This document shows, piece by piece, positions 1-7,949 of a stretch of DNA of 64,000 bases. The stretch comes from CBDFLA01 sp965248915 (GTDB taxonomy: Bacteria > Pseudomonadota > Alphaproteobacteria > M2410), in NCBI GenBank assembly GCA_965248915.1, contig OZ252216.1, forward strand, positions 1,612,001 to 1,676,000, read 5' to 3'. Made by a program: the position numbers and the translations under genes. The stretch's first letter is position 1. Every line of letters begins with the position of its first letter. Below the pieces are notes generated by a model. The model worked only from the letters and a program-made list of their open reading frames with translations. It was not told the DNA's origin and made no database searches.

Positions 1-2
1 TA

Positions 3-1310
3 AATCGAAGCCATTCCATTTTGGCTGTGATATTGGCGTTCGGCCTATTGATCCCATTTTCGGTTTCGGCCAAGGCTCAGGAAGCTGAACTGTCTGCCGC
101 TGCTGCCCTGCCAGCCCAAGACAAGCAAACCATCGCCGCTGTGGTCAACGACCAGCCAATATCCAATTATGATGTTGAGCAGCGCGTATCCCTTGTGGTC
201 ACATCCGCCGGCATCCAAGCCACGACCCCACAAGAAGTGGCACGTCTGCGAGCGCAAGTGATGCGCAATTTAGTCGAAGAATCCCTAAAACTCCAAGAAG
301 CTGATCGCTTAGAACTTGAAATATCCTCAGGTCAGGTTGATGCCGCTATCGAAGATATGGTTGGGCAGAACAACATGACGGTGGAGCAGATTACGGAACT
401 GCTGCAGAGCAGCGGCACCAATATTTTCACACTGCGCCGCCAGGTACTTTCCGATCTTGCATGGGACGCCATCATTCGTGGACTGTTCCGGTCGCGGGCA
501 TCTGTAACAGAGGAAGAAGTCGAGGCGGTGTACAATCGAACGATCCAAAGTACAGACAAGCCCGAATACTTGGTCTCGGAAATCTACTTGCGCATTGACT
601 CTCCAGAGCAGACCGAGCAAGTCGCAGGAACCGCTCAAGGAATTCTTGAGCAGCTCCGATCCGGCGCGTCCTTTCCCGCACTGGCTCAGCAGTTCTCGCA
701 AGCTTCGTCGGCTGCCAAAGGCGGCGACATGGGGTGGATCCAAGACGGGCAGCTCCCTCAGGAACTCAACGACACCTTAGCATCAATGGCTCCAGGCCAG
801 ATTTCACCCCCTATTAGAACGGTTACTGCATTCCGAATCCTTGCCTTGAGAGAAAGCCGAATTGTCGGTGGTCCCGACCCTAAACAAGCACAATTGTTAC
901 TGCGTCAAATCTTCGTTCCCTTGACAAATGCGCGCAATCAGAACGAAGTGAATTCGGCAGGCCAATTCATCATGAAGGCAGCCACCTCAATCACCTCTTG
1001 CGAAAACGTTGGCAGTTTCAAACGACAAGTAGCCACTGCCAACATTTCTGAACCCTCTCCCATTGTTGTCGGGCAACTCCCAACATCTTATCAGCGCGCC
1101 GTTATTTCGCTGCAGCCCGGTCAAGTTTCTAGACCCATCCTGACCAAAGAAGGATTTCATCTAATGGTGATCTGCGAGCGCCAAGATGAAATTGTCAACG
1201 CTCCTGACAAAGCGGCGATTAGAGCGCGTTTGCTTAATCAGGAAATCAATATGATGGCGCGGCGGTATCTGCGGGACTTGAGAAATGACGCAATTGTGGA
1301 CATGAGATGA
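3..1310 (+). CDS. surA: SurA-like periplasmic peptidyl-prolyl isomerase (5' end probably outside window)
   Basis: Periplasmic chaperone/PPIase that escorts unfolded outer-membrane proteins to the BAM complex. The first residues form a hydrophobic signal peptide (LAVILAFGLLIPFSVSA, cleavage near AKAQ), followed by a SurA N-terminal helical domain. A parvulin domain follows at about residues 180-280 (GGDMGWIQDGQL, MAPGQISPPI). A second, degenerate parvulin-like domain follows, ending in LTKEGFHLMVICERQ. The first usable in-window start is a TTG at 21. The frame is open to the window edge and upstream codons are basic (NRSHS), so the real start is probably just outside. The stop overlaps the pdxA start (ATGA), as in the usual alphaproteobacterial surA-pdxA-rsmA operon. 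Confidence 0.9.
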   Translation, partial: NRSHSILAVILAFGLLIPFSVSAKAQEAELSAAAALPAQDKQTIAAVVNDQPISNYDVEQRVSLVVTSAGIQATTPQEVARLRAQVMRNLVEESLKLQEADRLELEISSGQVDAAIEDMVGQNNMTVEQITELLQSSGTNIFTLRRQVLSDLAWDAIIRGLFRSRASVTEEEVEAVYNRTIQSTDKPEYLVSEIYLRIDSPEQTEQVAGTAQGILEQLRSGASFPALAQQFSQASSAAKGGDMGWIQDGQLPQELNDTLASMAPGQISPPIRTVTAFRILALRESRIVGGPDPKQAQLLLRQIFVPLTNARNQNEVNSAGQFIMKAATSITSCENVGSFKRQVATANISEPSPIVVGQLPTSYQRAVISLQPGQVSRPILTKEGFHLMVICERQDEIVNAPDKAAIRARLLNQEINMMARRYLRDLRNDAIVDMR

Positions 1311-2344
1311 CCGAGCAAAGCCCCATCGTCATCACGATGGGTGAACCTGCCGGGATCGGCGGAGAAATTGTTCTAAAATCCTGGGCAAAACGTAAGGCCG
1401 CAGCCCTCCCCCCATTCTTTGTCATTGATGATCTGTCGCGACTTGAAGAGCTTTCACATCGGTTGGGATTAAGGACTAATTTCGCACGGATTGAGAACAC
1501 GAGCGAGGCGTGCCGTCATTTTGCGGATGCGCTCCCCGTCTTCGACCGTCCGCTCGACACATCGGTGACCTATGGACAGCCGTCAACCGCCACAGCCAAT
1601 CGGGTCATCTCAAGTATCAAGGAAGCCGTGGGACTTTGCGCCTCAGGAACTGCCAAGGCTGTCATAACCAACCCAATCCAAAAATCCATCCTTTATGAGG
1701 CCGGTTTTGGGCATCCGGGACATACAGAATTTTTGGCTGATCTTTGCACCGCAGAAACGACATCAGATGATCCAATTGAGCCCGTAATGATGCTCACAGT
1801 TCCAAGCCTTCGGGTCGTACCAGTAACAGTCCACATTGCGCTTCGGGACGTTCCAATGGCTCTGACAACATCCCTCATCGTCAAGACCGCAAAAACACTA
1901 GAGCGTGCCCTCGTCACCGACTTCGGGTTTTCCCGTCCGCGCATTGCTGTCGCCGGGCTAAACCCTCATGCCGGCGAAGATGGCAATCTGGGAACCGAGG
2001 AAGAAACCGTCATTGCCCCTGCGATCGAACAGCTGAAAGCGGAAGGGTGTCCGGTCACTGGTCCGTTTTCCCCAGATACTTTGTTCCATGAAACAGCACG
2101 TCACGAATACGATGCGGTCTTGTGTATGTACCATGACCAGGCCCTTATTCCTTTGAAGACCATTGATTTCGAGCGCGGCGTAAATGCCACTCTGGGGTTA
2201 CCAATCATTCGGACGTCACCAGACCACGGCACCGCCCTCAACATTGCCGGAACAGGTCGGGCATCGCCTGAAAGCCTAATCGAGGCGATACACCTCGCGA
2301 ACTTCATGGCCGAGCGCCGCCAAAATGCGCAAGTCGATGGCTGA
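1307..2344 (+). CDS. pdxA: 4-hydroxythreonine-4-phosphate dehydrogenase
   Basis: PdxA oxidises 4-phosphohydroxy-L-threonine in the DXP-dependent pyridoxal phosphate pathway, in the cytoplasm. The 345-residue length is normal. Metal-binding His regions are visible in GHPGHTEFLA, MYHDQALIPLK and TSPDHGTALNIAGTG, and the family segment GLNPHAGEDGNLGTEE is intact. The ATG overlaps the surA stop by four bases, so translation is probably coupled. Its own 3' end overlaps rsmA. Confidence 0.96.
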   Translation: MTEQSPIVITMGEPAGIGGEIVLKSWAKRKAAALPPFFVIDDLSRLEELSHRLGLRTNFARIENTSEACRHFADALPVFDRPLDTSVTYGQPSTATANRVISSIKEAVGLCASGTAKAVITNPIQKSILYEAGFGHPGHTEFLADLCTAETTSDDPIEPVMMLTVPSLRVVPVTVHIALRDVPMALTTSLIVKTAKTLERALVTDFGFSRPRIAVAGLNPHAGEDGNLGTEEETVIAPAIEQLKAEGCPVTGPFSPDTLFHETARHEYDAVLCMYHDQALIPLKTIDFERGVNATLGLPIIRTSPDHGTALNIAGTGRASPESLIEAIHLANFMAERRQNAQVDG

Positions 2345-3194
2345 ACCAAACTTGCCGCCACTTCGTGACGTCATCGTGCGCCATGACCTCAGGGCCAAAA
2401 AGTCCCTCGGACAAAACTTTCTCCTAGACCTCAACCTTACGGCCAAGATCGCGCGATCCGCTGGACGACTTGAAGACACGACTATCTTGGAGATTGGTCC
2501 GGGTCCAGGTGGGCTAACACGATCACTGCTCAGCGAGGGCGCAGGCCACGTCGTGGCCATTGAACGGGATCAACGCTGCATAGCAGCCCTTGATGAGGTC
2601 CGAGAGGCATTTCCTGGCCGCCTAACCATTGTTGAAGCCGACGCCATGAAGATCGATGAAGCAACTCTTCCAGCCATCAAGTCAGCGTTCGGCCAAGTCA
2701 AGATTGTCTCCAACCTCCCTTACAACATCGGCACTTCACTCCTTGTGAAATGGCTGACGCTCATCCCTTGGTCCCCATGGTTTCAAAGCCTCACGCTCAT
2801 GTTTCAAAAGGAAGTCGCAGAGCGGCTCGTTGCAGATCCAGGGTCAAAAACCTATGGGAGACTATCGGTTCTGGCAGGCTGGAGATGCCACACAGAGTTG
2901 GCATTCGATGTTCCTGGGCGGGCTTTTACACCGCCTCCCAAAGTCACTTCTTCCATCGTAAATCTGAAAATCCGCGAGACCCCCAAGGCTCCAGCAGACC
3001 CTGAGGCCCTGCAGGCAGTTGTGGCGGCGGCTTTCGGACAAAGGCGAAAAATGGTGCGTCAAAGCCTCAAGAGCCTACAAATTGAACCCGCCGAGATACT
3101 CTCAATTGCGGATATTGATCCAACCGCTCGCGCTGAAAACTTATCAATCGAAAACTACTGCGCCCTTGCGCGCGCCTTCGTCGGGGCAAAGTGA
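2325..3194 (+). CDS. rsmA: 16S rRNA dimethyladenosine (A1518/A1519) methyltransferase
   Basis: RsmA/KsgA dimethylates two adjacent adenines in helix 45 of 16S rRNA late in 30S assembly. The protein shows the N-terminal KKSLGQNFLLD segment, the SAM-binding EIGPGPGGLT loop and the catalytic NLPYNIGTSLL motif. Two in-frame ATGs exist, at 2325 (used here) and 2337 (MAEPNLPPL). Both overlap the end of pdxA, and the second fits the usual family start slightly better. It is the last gene of the surA-pdxA-rsmA group. In related genomes gmk commonly follows close by, but here about 4.7 kb separates them. Confidence 0.95.
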   Translation: MRKSMAEPNLPPLRDVIVRHDLRAKKSLGQNFLLDLNLTAKIARSAGRLEDTTILEIGPGPGGLTRSLLSEGAGHVVAIERDQRCIAALDEVREAFPGRLTIVEADAMKIDEATLPAIKSAFGQVKIVSNLPYNIGTSLLVKWLTLIPWSPWFQSLTLMFQKEVAERLVADPGSKTYGRLSVLAGWRCHTELAFDVPGRAFTPPPKVTSSIVNLKIRETPKAPADPEALQAVVAAAFGQRRKMVRQSLKSLQIEPAEILSIADIDPTARAENLSIENYCALARAFVGAK

Positions 3195-3278
3195 TGCAGG
3201 ACCCCTTGAGCAATCGCACCGACCGTGCAACCTTCGTGAACAACAAGAACGGCAATAAAGCCGGTGACGATCTGACAG

Positions 3279-3285
3279 GGAGGAT
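3279..3285 (+). promoter_or_regulatory. Strong Shine-Dalgarno of the iron alcohol dehydrogenase
   Basis: A GGGAGGA run lies nine bases before the ATG at 3295 and supports that start over the in-frame ATG at 3304. Confidence 0.6.
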
Positions 3286-3294
3286 GTCTTACCA

Positions 3295-4425
3295 ATGCCA
3301 CGTATGAATTTTGTAACGCCAGCGGAGTTTGATTTTGGCGCCATCAACAAACTCGGCCGAGCTTTGGCAAGCACAGGCATCACCAGGCCTCTCGTTTGCA
3401 CCGACAAAGGTATCATCGCCGCAGGCATATTGGACAAGGTCCGCGAGGTCCTTGGCAATGACGTCTCATTGACCGTTTTCGATGGCACACCCAGCAATCC
3501 GACCGAAGCCGCGGTAAAGGAAGCCCTTGGTACTTACAAACAAAACGATTGCGACGGACTAGTCTGCCTCGGCGGGGGATCTTCCATGGATCTGGGTAAG
3601 GCTGTTGGCCTCCTAGCAACCCACGACGGAGAGTTGGCCGACTTTGGTCCCGGCGGAAAACCAATCGATGCCATCCCCCCCTTGGTCGCCGTGCCCACCA
3701 CTTCTGGAACCGGCAGTGAAGTCTCTGTTGGATCCGTCGTGGTGCTTGAGAACGGTTTTAAGATCACGATTATCAGTCCACACTTCATACCCAAGATGGC
3801 GATCTGCGATCCGGAACTAACACTGGGTCTGCCAAAGGGACTTACCGCAGCAACCGGCATGGATGCTGTAACCCACTGCATCGAATCATACCTCTCTCCA
3901 TTCGCCAACCCAGTAGCCGACGCCATTACCTATGATGGACTTGAGCGGGCCATCATGAACGGTAATTTGGAACGAGCGGTTGCAGATGGATCAGATCGCG
4001 AAGCGCGGTCGGAAATGATGCTGGCCTCTTTTGAAGGTGCGCTCGGATTTGCCAAAGGTCTTGGCGCTGTTCACGCCATGAGCCACTCGGTCGGTCGGAT
4101 CAAAGAACTCAATCTTCATCATGGAACACTCAACGCCGTCATACTGCCGCCAATCCTTCGGTTCAACGAACCTACATGCAGCGCGAAATACCCGAAACTG
4201 CGCCGCGCTATGGGCTTGCCAGAAGGCGCTGATCTGGCGGAAGCCATCGAAGCCCTCAATGCCCGCATTGGCTTGCCGGCCAATTTGAGCGAGATGGGTC
4301 TAACGCGCGACCGCCTGCCCGAGCTTGTCGAATACGCCATGATGGATTTCGCCAACGCAACAACGCCGCGCAAACCGTCTGCCGAGGAGTACGAAACTCT
4401 GTTCACAGACTTGTTGCCAGAGTAA
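3295..4425 (+). CDS. Iron-containing alcohol dehydrogenase
   Basis: A group III (Fe-ADH/GldA-like) NAD(P)-dependent dehydrogenase of 376 residues. Visible features are the nucleotide-binding GGGSSMDLGKAVGLL loop, the TSGTGSEVS segment and the metal-ligand region (MDAVTHCIESYLSP, HAMSHSVG, HHGTLNAVILP). The substrate cannot be read from sequence: family members act on ethanol, butanol, 1,3-propanediol, lactaldehyde or gamma-hydroxybutyrate. It starts 100 bases after rsmA with its own strong ribosome-binding site. It is not part of the common surA-rsmA-gmk order, so it is an addition at this junction. Confidence 0.9.
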   Translation: MPRMNFVTPAEFDFGAINKLGRALASTGITRPLVCTDKGIIAAGILDKVREVLGNDVSLTVFDGTPSNPTEAAVKEALGTYKQNDCDGLVCLGGGSSMDLGKAVGLLATHDGELADFGPGGKPIDAIPPLVAVPTTSGTGSEVSVGSVVVLENGFKITIISPHFIPKMAICDPELTLGLPKGLTAATGMDAVTHCIESYLSPFANPVADAITYDGLERAIMNGNLERAVADGSDREARSEMMLASFEGALGFAKGLGAVHAMSHSVGRIKELNLHHGTLNAVILPPILRFNEPTCSAKYPKLRRAMGLPEGADLAEAIEALNARIGLPANLSEMGLTRDRLPELVEYAMMDFANATTPRKPSAEEYETLFTDLLPE

Positions 4426-4686
4426 ACAAGGCCTCGCAGACAACATCGACAATATAGAACTGGCATCGAATCGAAACAGCTGTGTTTGCCGGTTTAGCTC
4501 TGTATTTGAACCCAAGATGGAGCCCACTAACATGTTGTAAAATATGGACAAATCGCGTCGCGTTATTGCGTCAAGATTTAACCATATTTGTCTTGTCTAT
4601 TAGCCTGGCAATTGGTTCTGGCTCAGAGTCCGGAAAAGCTTTTCCGTTTGATTCAGCCAGGTGACTGGGAACCATGGAGAACAAAC

Positions 4687-4875
4687 GTGCGTAAATCTAT
4701 TTTGGCTGCCTTCGTGGCCGTCGCTTTTTCGACTTCAGCGGCTTGGGCCTGTGCCACGCCACCGAAGCCGCAGCTGCCGCCTAAACCAGGTTGGTGCAAG
4801 GGTCAGTGGACGCAAAAACTACAATGCGACAAAGACTGCAAATGTCAGTGGGTTCCGCTTTGTATTGAGCGATAG
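4687..4875 (+). CDS. Small Cys-rich secreted protein, unknown function
   Basis: A 62-residue reading frame with a GTG start preceded by GGAGA at 4676-4680 (six-base spacing). It encodes a clean signal peptide (RKSILAAFVAVAFSTSAAWA) and a mature part of about 40 residues rich in Pro and Cys (CATPPKPQLPPKPGWCKG, CDKDCKCQWVPLC). The frame extends upstream to an ATG at 4588, but the signal peptide and ribosome-binding site favour 4687. Seven Cys in such a short exported peptide suggest disulfides or metal binding. I recognise no family. It converges with the gmk remnant, 22 bases away. Confidence 0.6.
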   Translation: MRKSILAAFVAVAFSTSAAWACATPPKPQLPPKPGWCKGQWTQKLQCDKDCKCQWVPLCIER

Positions 4876-4897
4876 AGTTCGCTTATTTGGATCGGGC

Positions 4898-5119
4898 CTA
4901 CAAGCCTTCTTGAATCTGCCTTACAAAATCAGACAAGTCGACTTGACGAAAGCGGCGCAACCGCTCTGCTTCTAAGATGGAGTGTATCTGCCTTTTGGCA
5001 ACGTCAACATTTTCATTCACAATTATATAGTCGTATTCCGCCCAGTGGCTAATCTCATCATTGGCTTTGGCCATTCGGCCTGCAACCACATCTTCAGGAT
5101 CCTGCGCCCGACGGCGAAG
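4898..5119 (-). pseudogene. Displaced 3' fragment of guanylate kinase
   Basis: This frame encodes 73 residues, from LRRRAQDPEDVVAGRM to the natural stop, homologous to the C-terminal third of the intact gmk at 7950. By my hand alignment 57 of 73 residues are identical. The DNA is only about 70% alike, with most changes synonymous or conservative. The homology ends abruptly at 5119 with an in-frame TGA next to it. The P-loop and GMP-binding parts are absent, so it cannot be a working kinase. The conserved frame shows it was recently part of a functional gmk allele, not an old decayed duplicate. Confidence 0.85.
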
Positions 5120-5430
5120 TCAATTCGGAATTCTTGGCAATAAGCCCTCAAATACAACCTAGCACGTCACCCCGGTGCACGATCTTATTCAAAATCTTTT
5201 CAAGAATGAGTATTAGGAGAGCAGCCTAAATGGCGCGACTACCAATTCGTTCTTGCCAATTGGTGTTCTATCCAATGTTGCGATATGCTCAATACGGGAT
5301 GGCAAATGCATATGGGGAAACGATGTAAGGGCACAGTTTTCAGTCGGGTCTTTGGCCGAACAGGGACAAACACCAACGAAAATTGTAGTGGATCAAATGT
5401 GGCCTAACATCAAAAGACTAGGTGGTTGAA
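5120..5430. other. Left end of the insertion, no clear gene
   Basis: These 311 bases lie between the gmk fragment break and the deaminase-like gene. They hold an inverted repeat with seven-base arms (accaatt 5241-5247, aattggt 5258-5264) and one short frame with a good ribosome-binding site (listed separately). No integrase, insertion sequence or obvious attachment repeat was seen. Confidence 0.5.
5230..5328 (+). CDS. Possible 32-residue leader peptide or truncated gene start
   Basis: The ATG at 5230 is preceded by AGGAGA at 5215-5220 with nine-base spacing. The frame encodes 32 residues beginning MARLPIRSCQLVF and ending in TAA at 5326. It spans the inverted repeat at 5241-5264. It could be a leader peptide for the cassette, the stump of a broken gene, or chance. 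No family recognised. Confidence 0.2.
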   Translation: MARLPIRSCQLVFYPMLRYAQYGMANAYGETM

Positions 5431-6186
5431 ATGACAATACTCTCTCACAATGAAATTTCGCGGCGAGTAAAATCCAAAAAACTGATTGAGGACTTTGACC
5501 CGGATGGACTTGAGGGTGCAAGCTACGATCTTCGGCTCGGACCAAGATATTCGAAACACGGTGAAACGATCCATGCCGTAGAAAGCAACCCAACTATCGA
5601 GGTATTGCCTGGCGAGTTCATAACATTGCAGACTTTTGAAAAGCTCAATATGGCACCAGATCTCGTGGGTCACGTTGCGTTAAGGTACGAGTGGACAAAG
5701 ATGGGCCTGATTACGCTGCAAGGACTTCAAGTAGATCCGGGATATCAAGGACATCTCTATCCGCCGTGTCTCAACGCAAGCAATAGAGAAATCAAAATCG
5801 ACCTTAAGCAAAAAATATTCACAATTGAGTTCAATGAGCTCTCCAGTAGTGCCAAAATTCTTTGGCACCGCAAACACCAAGACCGGGATCAACACTTCTA
5901 TCGACAGGCAACTACATTTACTATGCCTTACAAGAAGCAAGTTGATGATCTTGGGAAAGAACTAGAGCTTAGCAATCTGCGAATCGATGATTTGCAAGAA
6001 CAAATCCATGATGCATTTCGAAAAGTGGCATCGTTGCAAGGGCAGGTTGAGCAAGCAAAAGATAACAGAAGTACCGCGATCAATACCAAAGTTCTCTATT
6101 GGACCGTGGCAGCCTTCTTGTTCGCTATACTCATCCAGTGGTTTGGATTGGATTTTGAATCAGTGAAAGATTTATTTCAACGATGA
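5431..6186 (+). CDS. Membrane-anchored dCTP-deaminase/dUTPase-fold protein, probably catalytically altered
   Basis: 251 residues from the ATG at 5431, which has AGGTGG at 5420-5425; a GTG at 5422 is also in frame. Residues 1-145 match the Dcd/dUTPase trimer fold: TILSHNEISRRV start, GASYDLRLGP (29-38), LPGEFITLQT (59-68), DLVGHVALRYEWTKMG (77-92) and LQVDPGYQGHL (99-109). In bacterial Dcd the catalytic Glu lies ten residues after the Asp of DPGxQG; here that position is Pro112. The usual RSSLARxG is RYEWTKMG. Residues about 165-212 look like a coiled coil and about 221-239 form one transmembrane helix (VLYWTVAAFLFAILIQWF). Fold assignment is strong; loss of deaminase activity is inference. 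Housekeeping Dcd has no such tail. Confidence 0.8.
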   Translation: MTILSHNEISRRVKSKKLIEDFDPDGLEGASYDLRLGPRYSKHGETIHAVESNPTIEVLPGEFITLQTFEKLNMAPDLVGHVALRYEWTKMGLITLQGLQVDPGYQGHLYPPCLNASNREIKIDLKQKIFTIEFNELSSSAKILWHRKHQDRDQHFYRQATTFTMPYKKQVDDLGKELELSNLRIDDLQEQIHDAFRKVASLQGQVEQAKDNRSTAINTKVLYWTVAAFLFAILIQWFGLDFESVKDLFQR

Positions 6187-6358
6187 TCAGTTCGAATGTT
6201 GTTTTTCCAGCCGCCCCAAAGGTGAAAATCTTTTGGAGTGATCGAAAATTGCGCGCGTGACATAACCAAATAGATGCATTGCCAATTCGTTTGGCATTTT
6301 CGAGCGGCGGGTATAGAAAGTTTTAGGCAATACGAACGAGGCGGAGTAGAGCAAGACG

Positions 6359-7780
6359 ATGGATTCTAAAAACTTGAGAAAAGACAAAGCGCTAGACCAT
6401 CTTGCAGAAAGAGTGAACGTAGCGCAATTTGTTGGATTCGAGCCCGTTGACGGTTCTCCAAAACAGACTTTCTCAAGAATTTGCGGAGATACGCCAAATA
6501 CGTCATATGGAGATCTGACACAAGCAGTCGAGCGACTGTTGTCCACCAGCAGTGAGCGGAGTGTAAACATCAGAAGTTACATTCCAGATGATCCAAAGAG
6601 CAAACCGTTCGACTATGGACTTTCGAGTTTGGATGCAATTGGAAACATCGTAAAAAACCGTATCCGCGATGGCCTATTTGTCATTGTCAACGAGACCATC
6701 GATATTTCCGACGGCGGAGTTTCAGGTGTTGCCGAAGGTGGCATAATAGAGTTTGCACCTGATGACACACCTCGTTGCGTAGAGAAGCCGGGTACGGTCT
6801 CTGTGCCCCAAGACGTTGCAGAAAATCTGTTTCGTACTGTTTATGGTGTTGAACCGAATACTGGTACTGATCCATCGGAACGGTTAGAATTTAGCATTCA
6901 CCCCAACCCTCGAGGTTGGAGAAAGACGAACACGCTTGCATGGGAGATTGACAAGACCAGCAATGAAATCTTCGAACCCCATCTTACTTGGCCCAATCGT
7001 TTTAGTCGATTGATCGGAGACAAAGCATTCGGATTACTTGTAGGTCATTTGATGGGAGTGAGGGTTCCGTATACCACCGTGTTTTCAAGGCGAATACGTC
7101 CTTTTTCGTTCGGTGTGGAAACCGGGACAAGTGCTGTTTGGGTTCGAACATGCCCTCGAGAAAAGGTTCCAGGCAAATATGCAACTGTTAATAAATGGAT
7201 AGATCCATACGCATTGATGGAAATCGAAGACCCGGAACCCAAAGAACTTGTCGACCCAGATACAGGGGAAGTCTCGGTTACCAACATCTTGAGCTCTTCC
7301 CTAGCGCAAATGGCAGTACAGGCAGAGTATTCAGGAGCAGCAGCAACTTCTAACTTCGATGAGCCCACAATCGAAGGAATAAAGGGAATGGGGGATGTGT
7401 TCATGTTGGGGGAAAGACCACCTGAAGCATTACCCTTAATCGTCAAAGAGAAAGTTGGAGATCTTCATGGCCTTTTGCACAAGCTAATCGGACCGAATAG
7501 CTTTGAATGGGTTTTTGATGGCGTCCATGTTTGGTTGATTCAACTTCACAAAGGAGGAGTAACTCAGAGTGGGCGCACAATTGTAGCGGGAGTTCCAGAC
7601 TCGTGGCGTCAGTTTGTTGTAAATGACGGGTTGGAAGCCTTGAGACAATTGTTGGAGGAATTGCCAACCAATATTGGTGTCGAAGTTGTTGGACATATGG
7701 GACTGACAAGCCATTTGGCAGAAGTCCTCAGAAGTAGTGGACGACCCGCTCGATTTGCGGACATTGGCACTTCCAATTGA
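6359..7780 (+). CDS. ATP-grasp / PEP-synthase-like nucleotide-binding protein
   Basis: 473 residues, with a GGAG at 6343-6346 upstream of the ATG. The segment DKAFGLLVGHLMGVRVPYTTVF (about 221-242) and the end motif FEWVFDGVHVWLIQ (382-395) resemble the ATP-grasp domain of PEP synthase / pyruvate phosphate dikinase, whose N-terminal domain ends in similar EWxxDGxxxxxLQ strings. The segment FVIVNETIDISDGGVSGVAEGG (107-128, quoted in part) fits a substrate-lid region. The swivelling phospho-His domain and the PEP/pyruvate TIM barrel are absent, so it is not a full PEP synthase. It lies 172 bases after the deaminase-like gene on the same strand and shares its lower G+C by eye. Substrate unknown; the family call rests on motif resemblance. 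Confidence 0.55.
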   Translation: MDSKNLRKDKALDHLAERVNVAQFVGFEPVDGSPKQTFSRICGDTPNTSYGDLTQAVERLLSTSSERSVNIRSYIPDDPKSKPFDYGLSSLDAIGNIVKNRIRDGLFVIVNETIDISDGGVSGVAEGGIIEFAPDDTPRCVEKPGTVSVPQDVAENLFRTVYGVEPNTGTDPSERLEFSIHPNPRGWRKTNTLAWEIDKTSNEIFEPHLTWPNRFSRLIGDKAFGLLVGHLMGVRVPYTTVFSRRIRPFSFGVETGTSAVWVRTCPREKVPGKYATVNKWIDPYALMEIEDPEPKELVDPDTGEVSVTNILSSSLAQMAVQAEYSGAAATSNFDEPTIEGIKGMGDVFMLGERPPEALPLIVKEKVGDLHGLLHKLIGPNSFEWVFDGVHVWLIQLHKGGVTQSGRTIVAGVPDSWRQFVVNDGLEALRQLLEELPTNIGVEVVGHMGLTSHLAEVLRSSGRPARFADIGTSN

Positions 7781-7949
7781 GGCTAGATTGTCCGCGCAAT
7801 CACATACCTTCGTGTCATATCTAACTCGACTGTGGCCATAACTAAACTGCATCGGAAAAAGCAAACCAATTTCTCGACCGAAGACCTTCATTGCGACCTT
7901 TTTCTGGTCTAGATCTACCTGATGCCTCTAATCTTCGAACACAGACCTC

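Noticed and set aside
4588..4686. Longer N-terminus for the small Cys-rich protein
   Set aside because: It would bury a good signal peptide inside the protein; the GTG at 4687 has a ribosome-binding site.
5431..6186. Housekeeping dCTP deaminase (dcd)
   Set aside because: Catalytic Glu is missing and the coiled coil plus transmembrane tail are not found in housekeeping Dcd.
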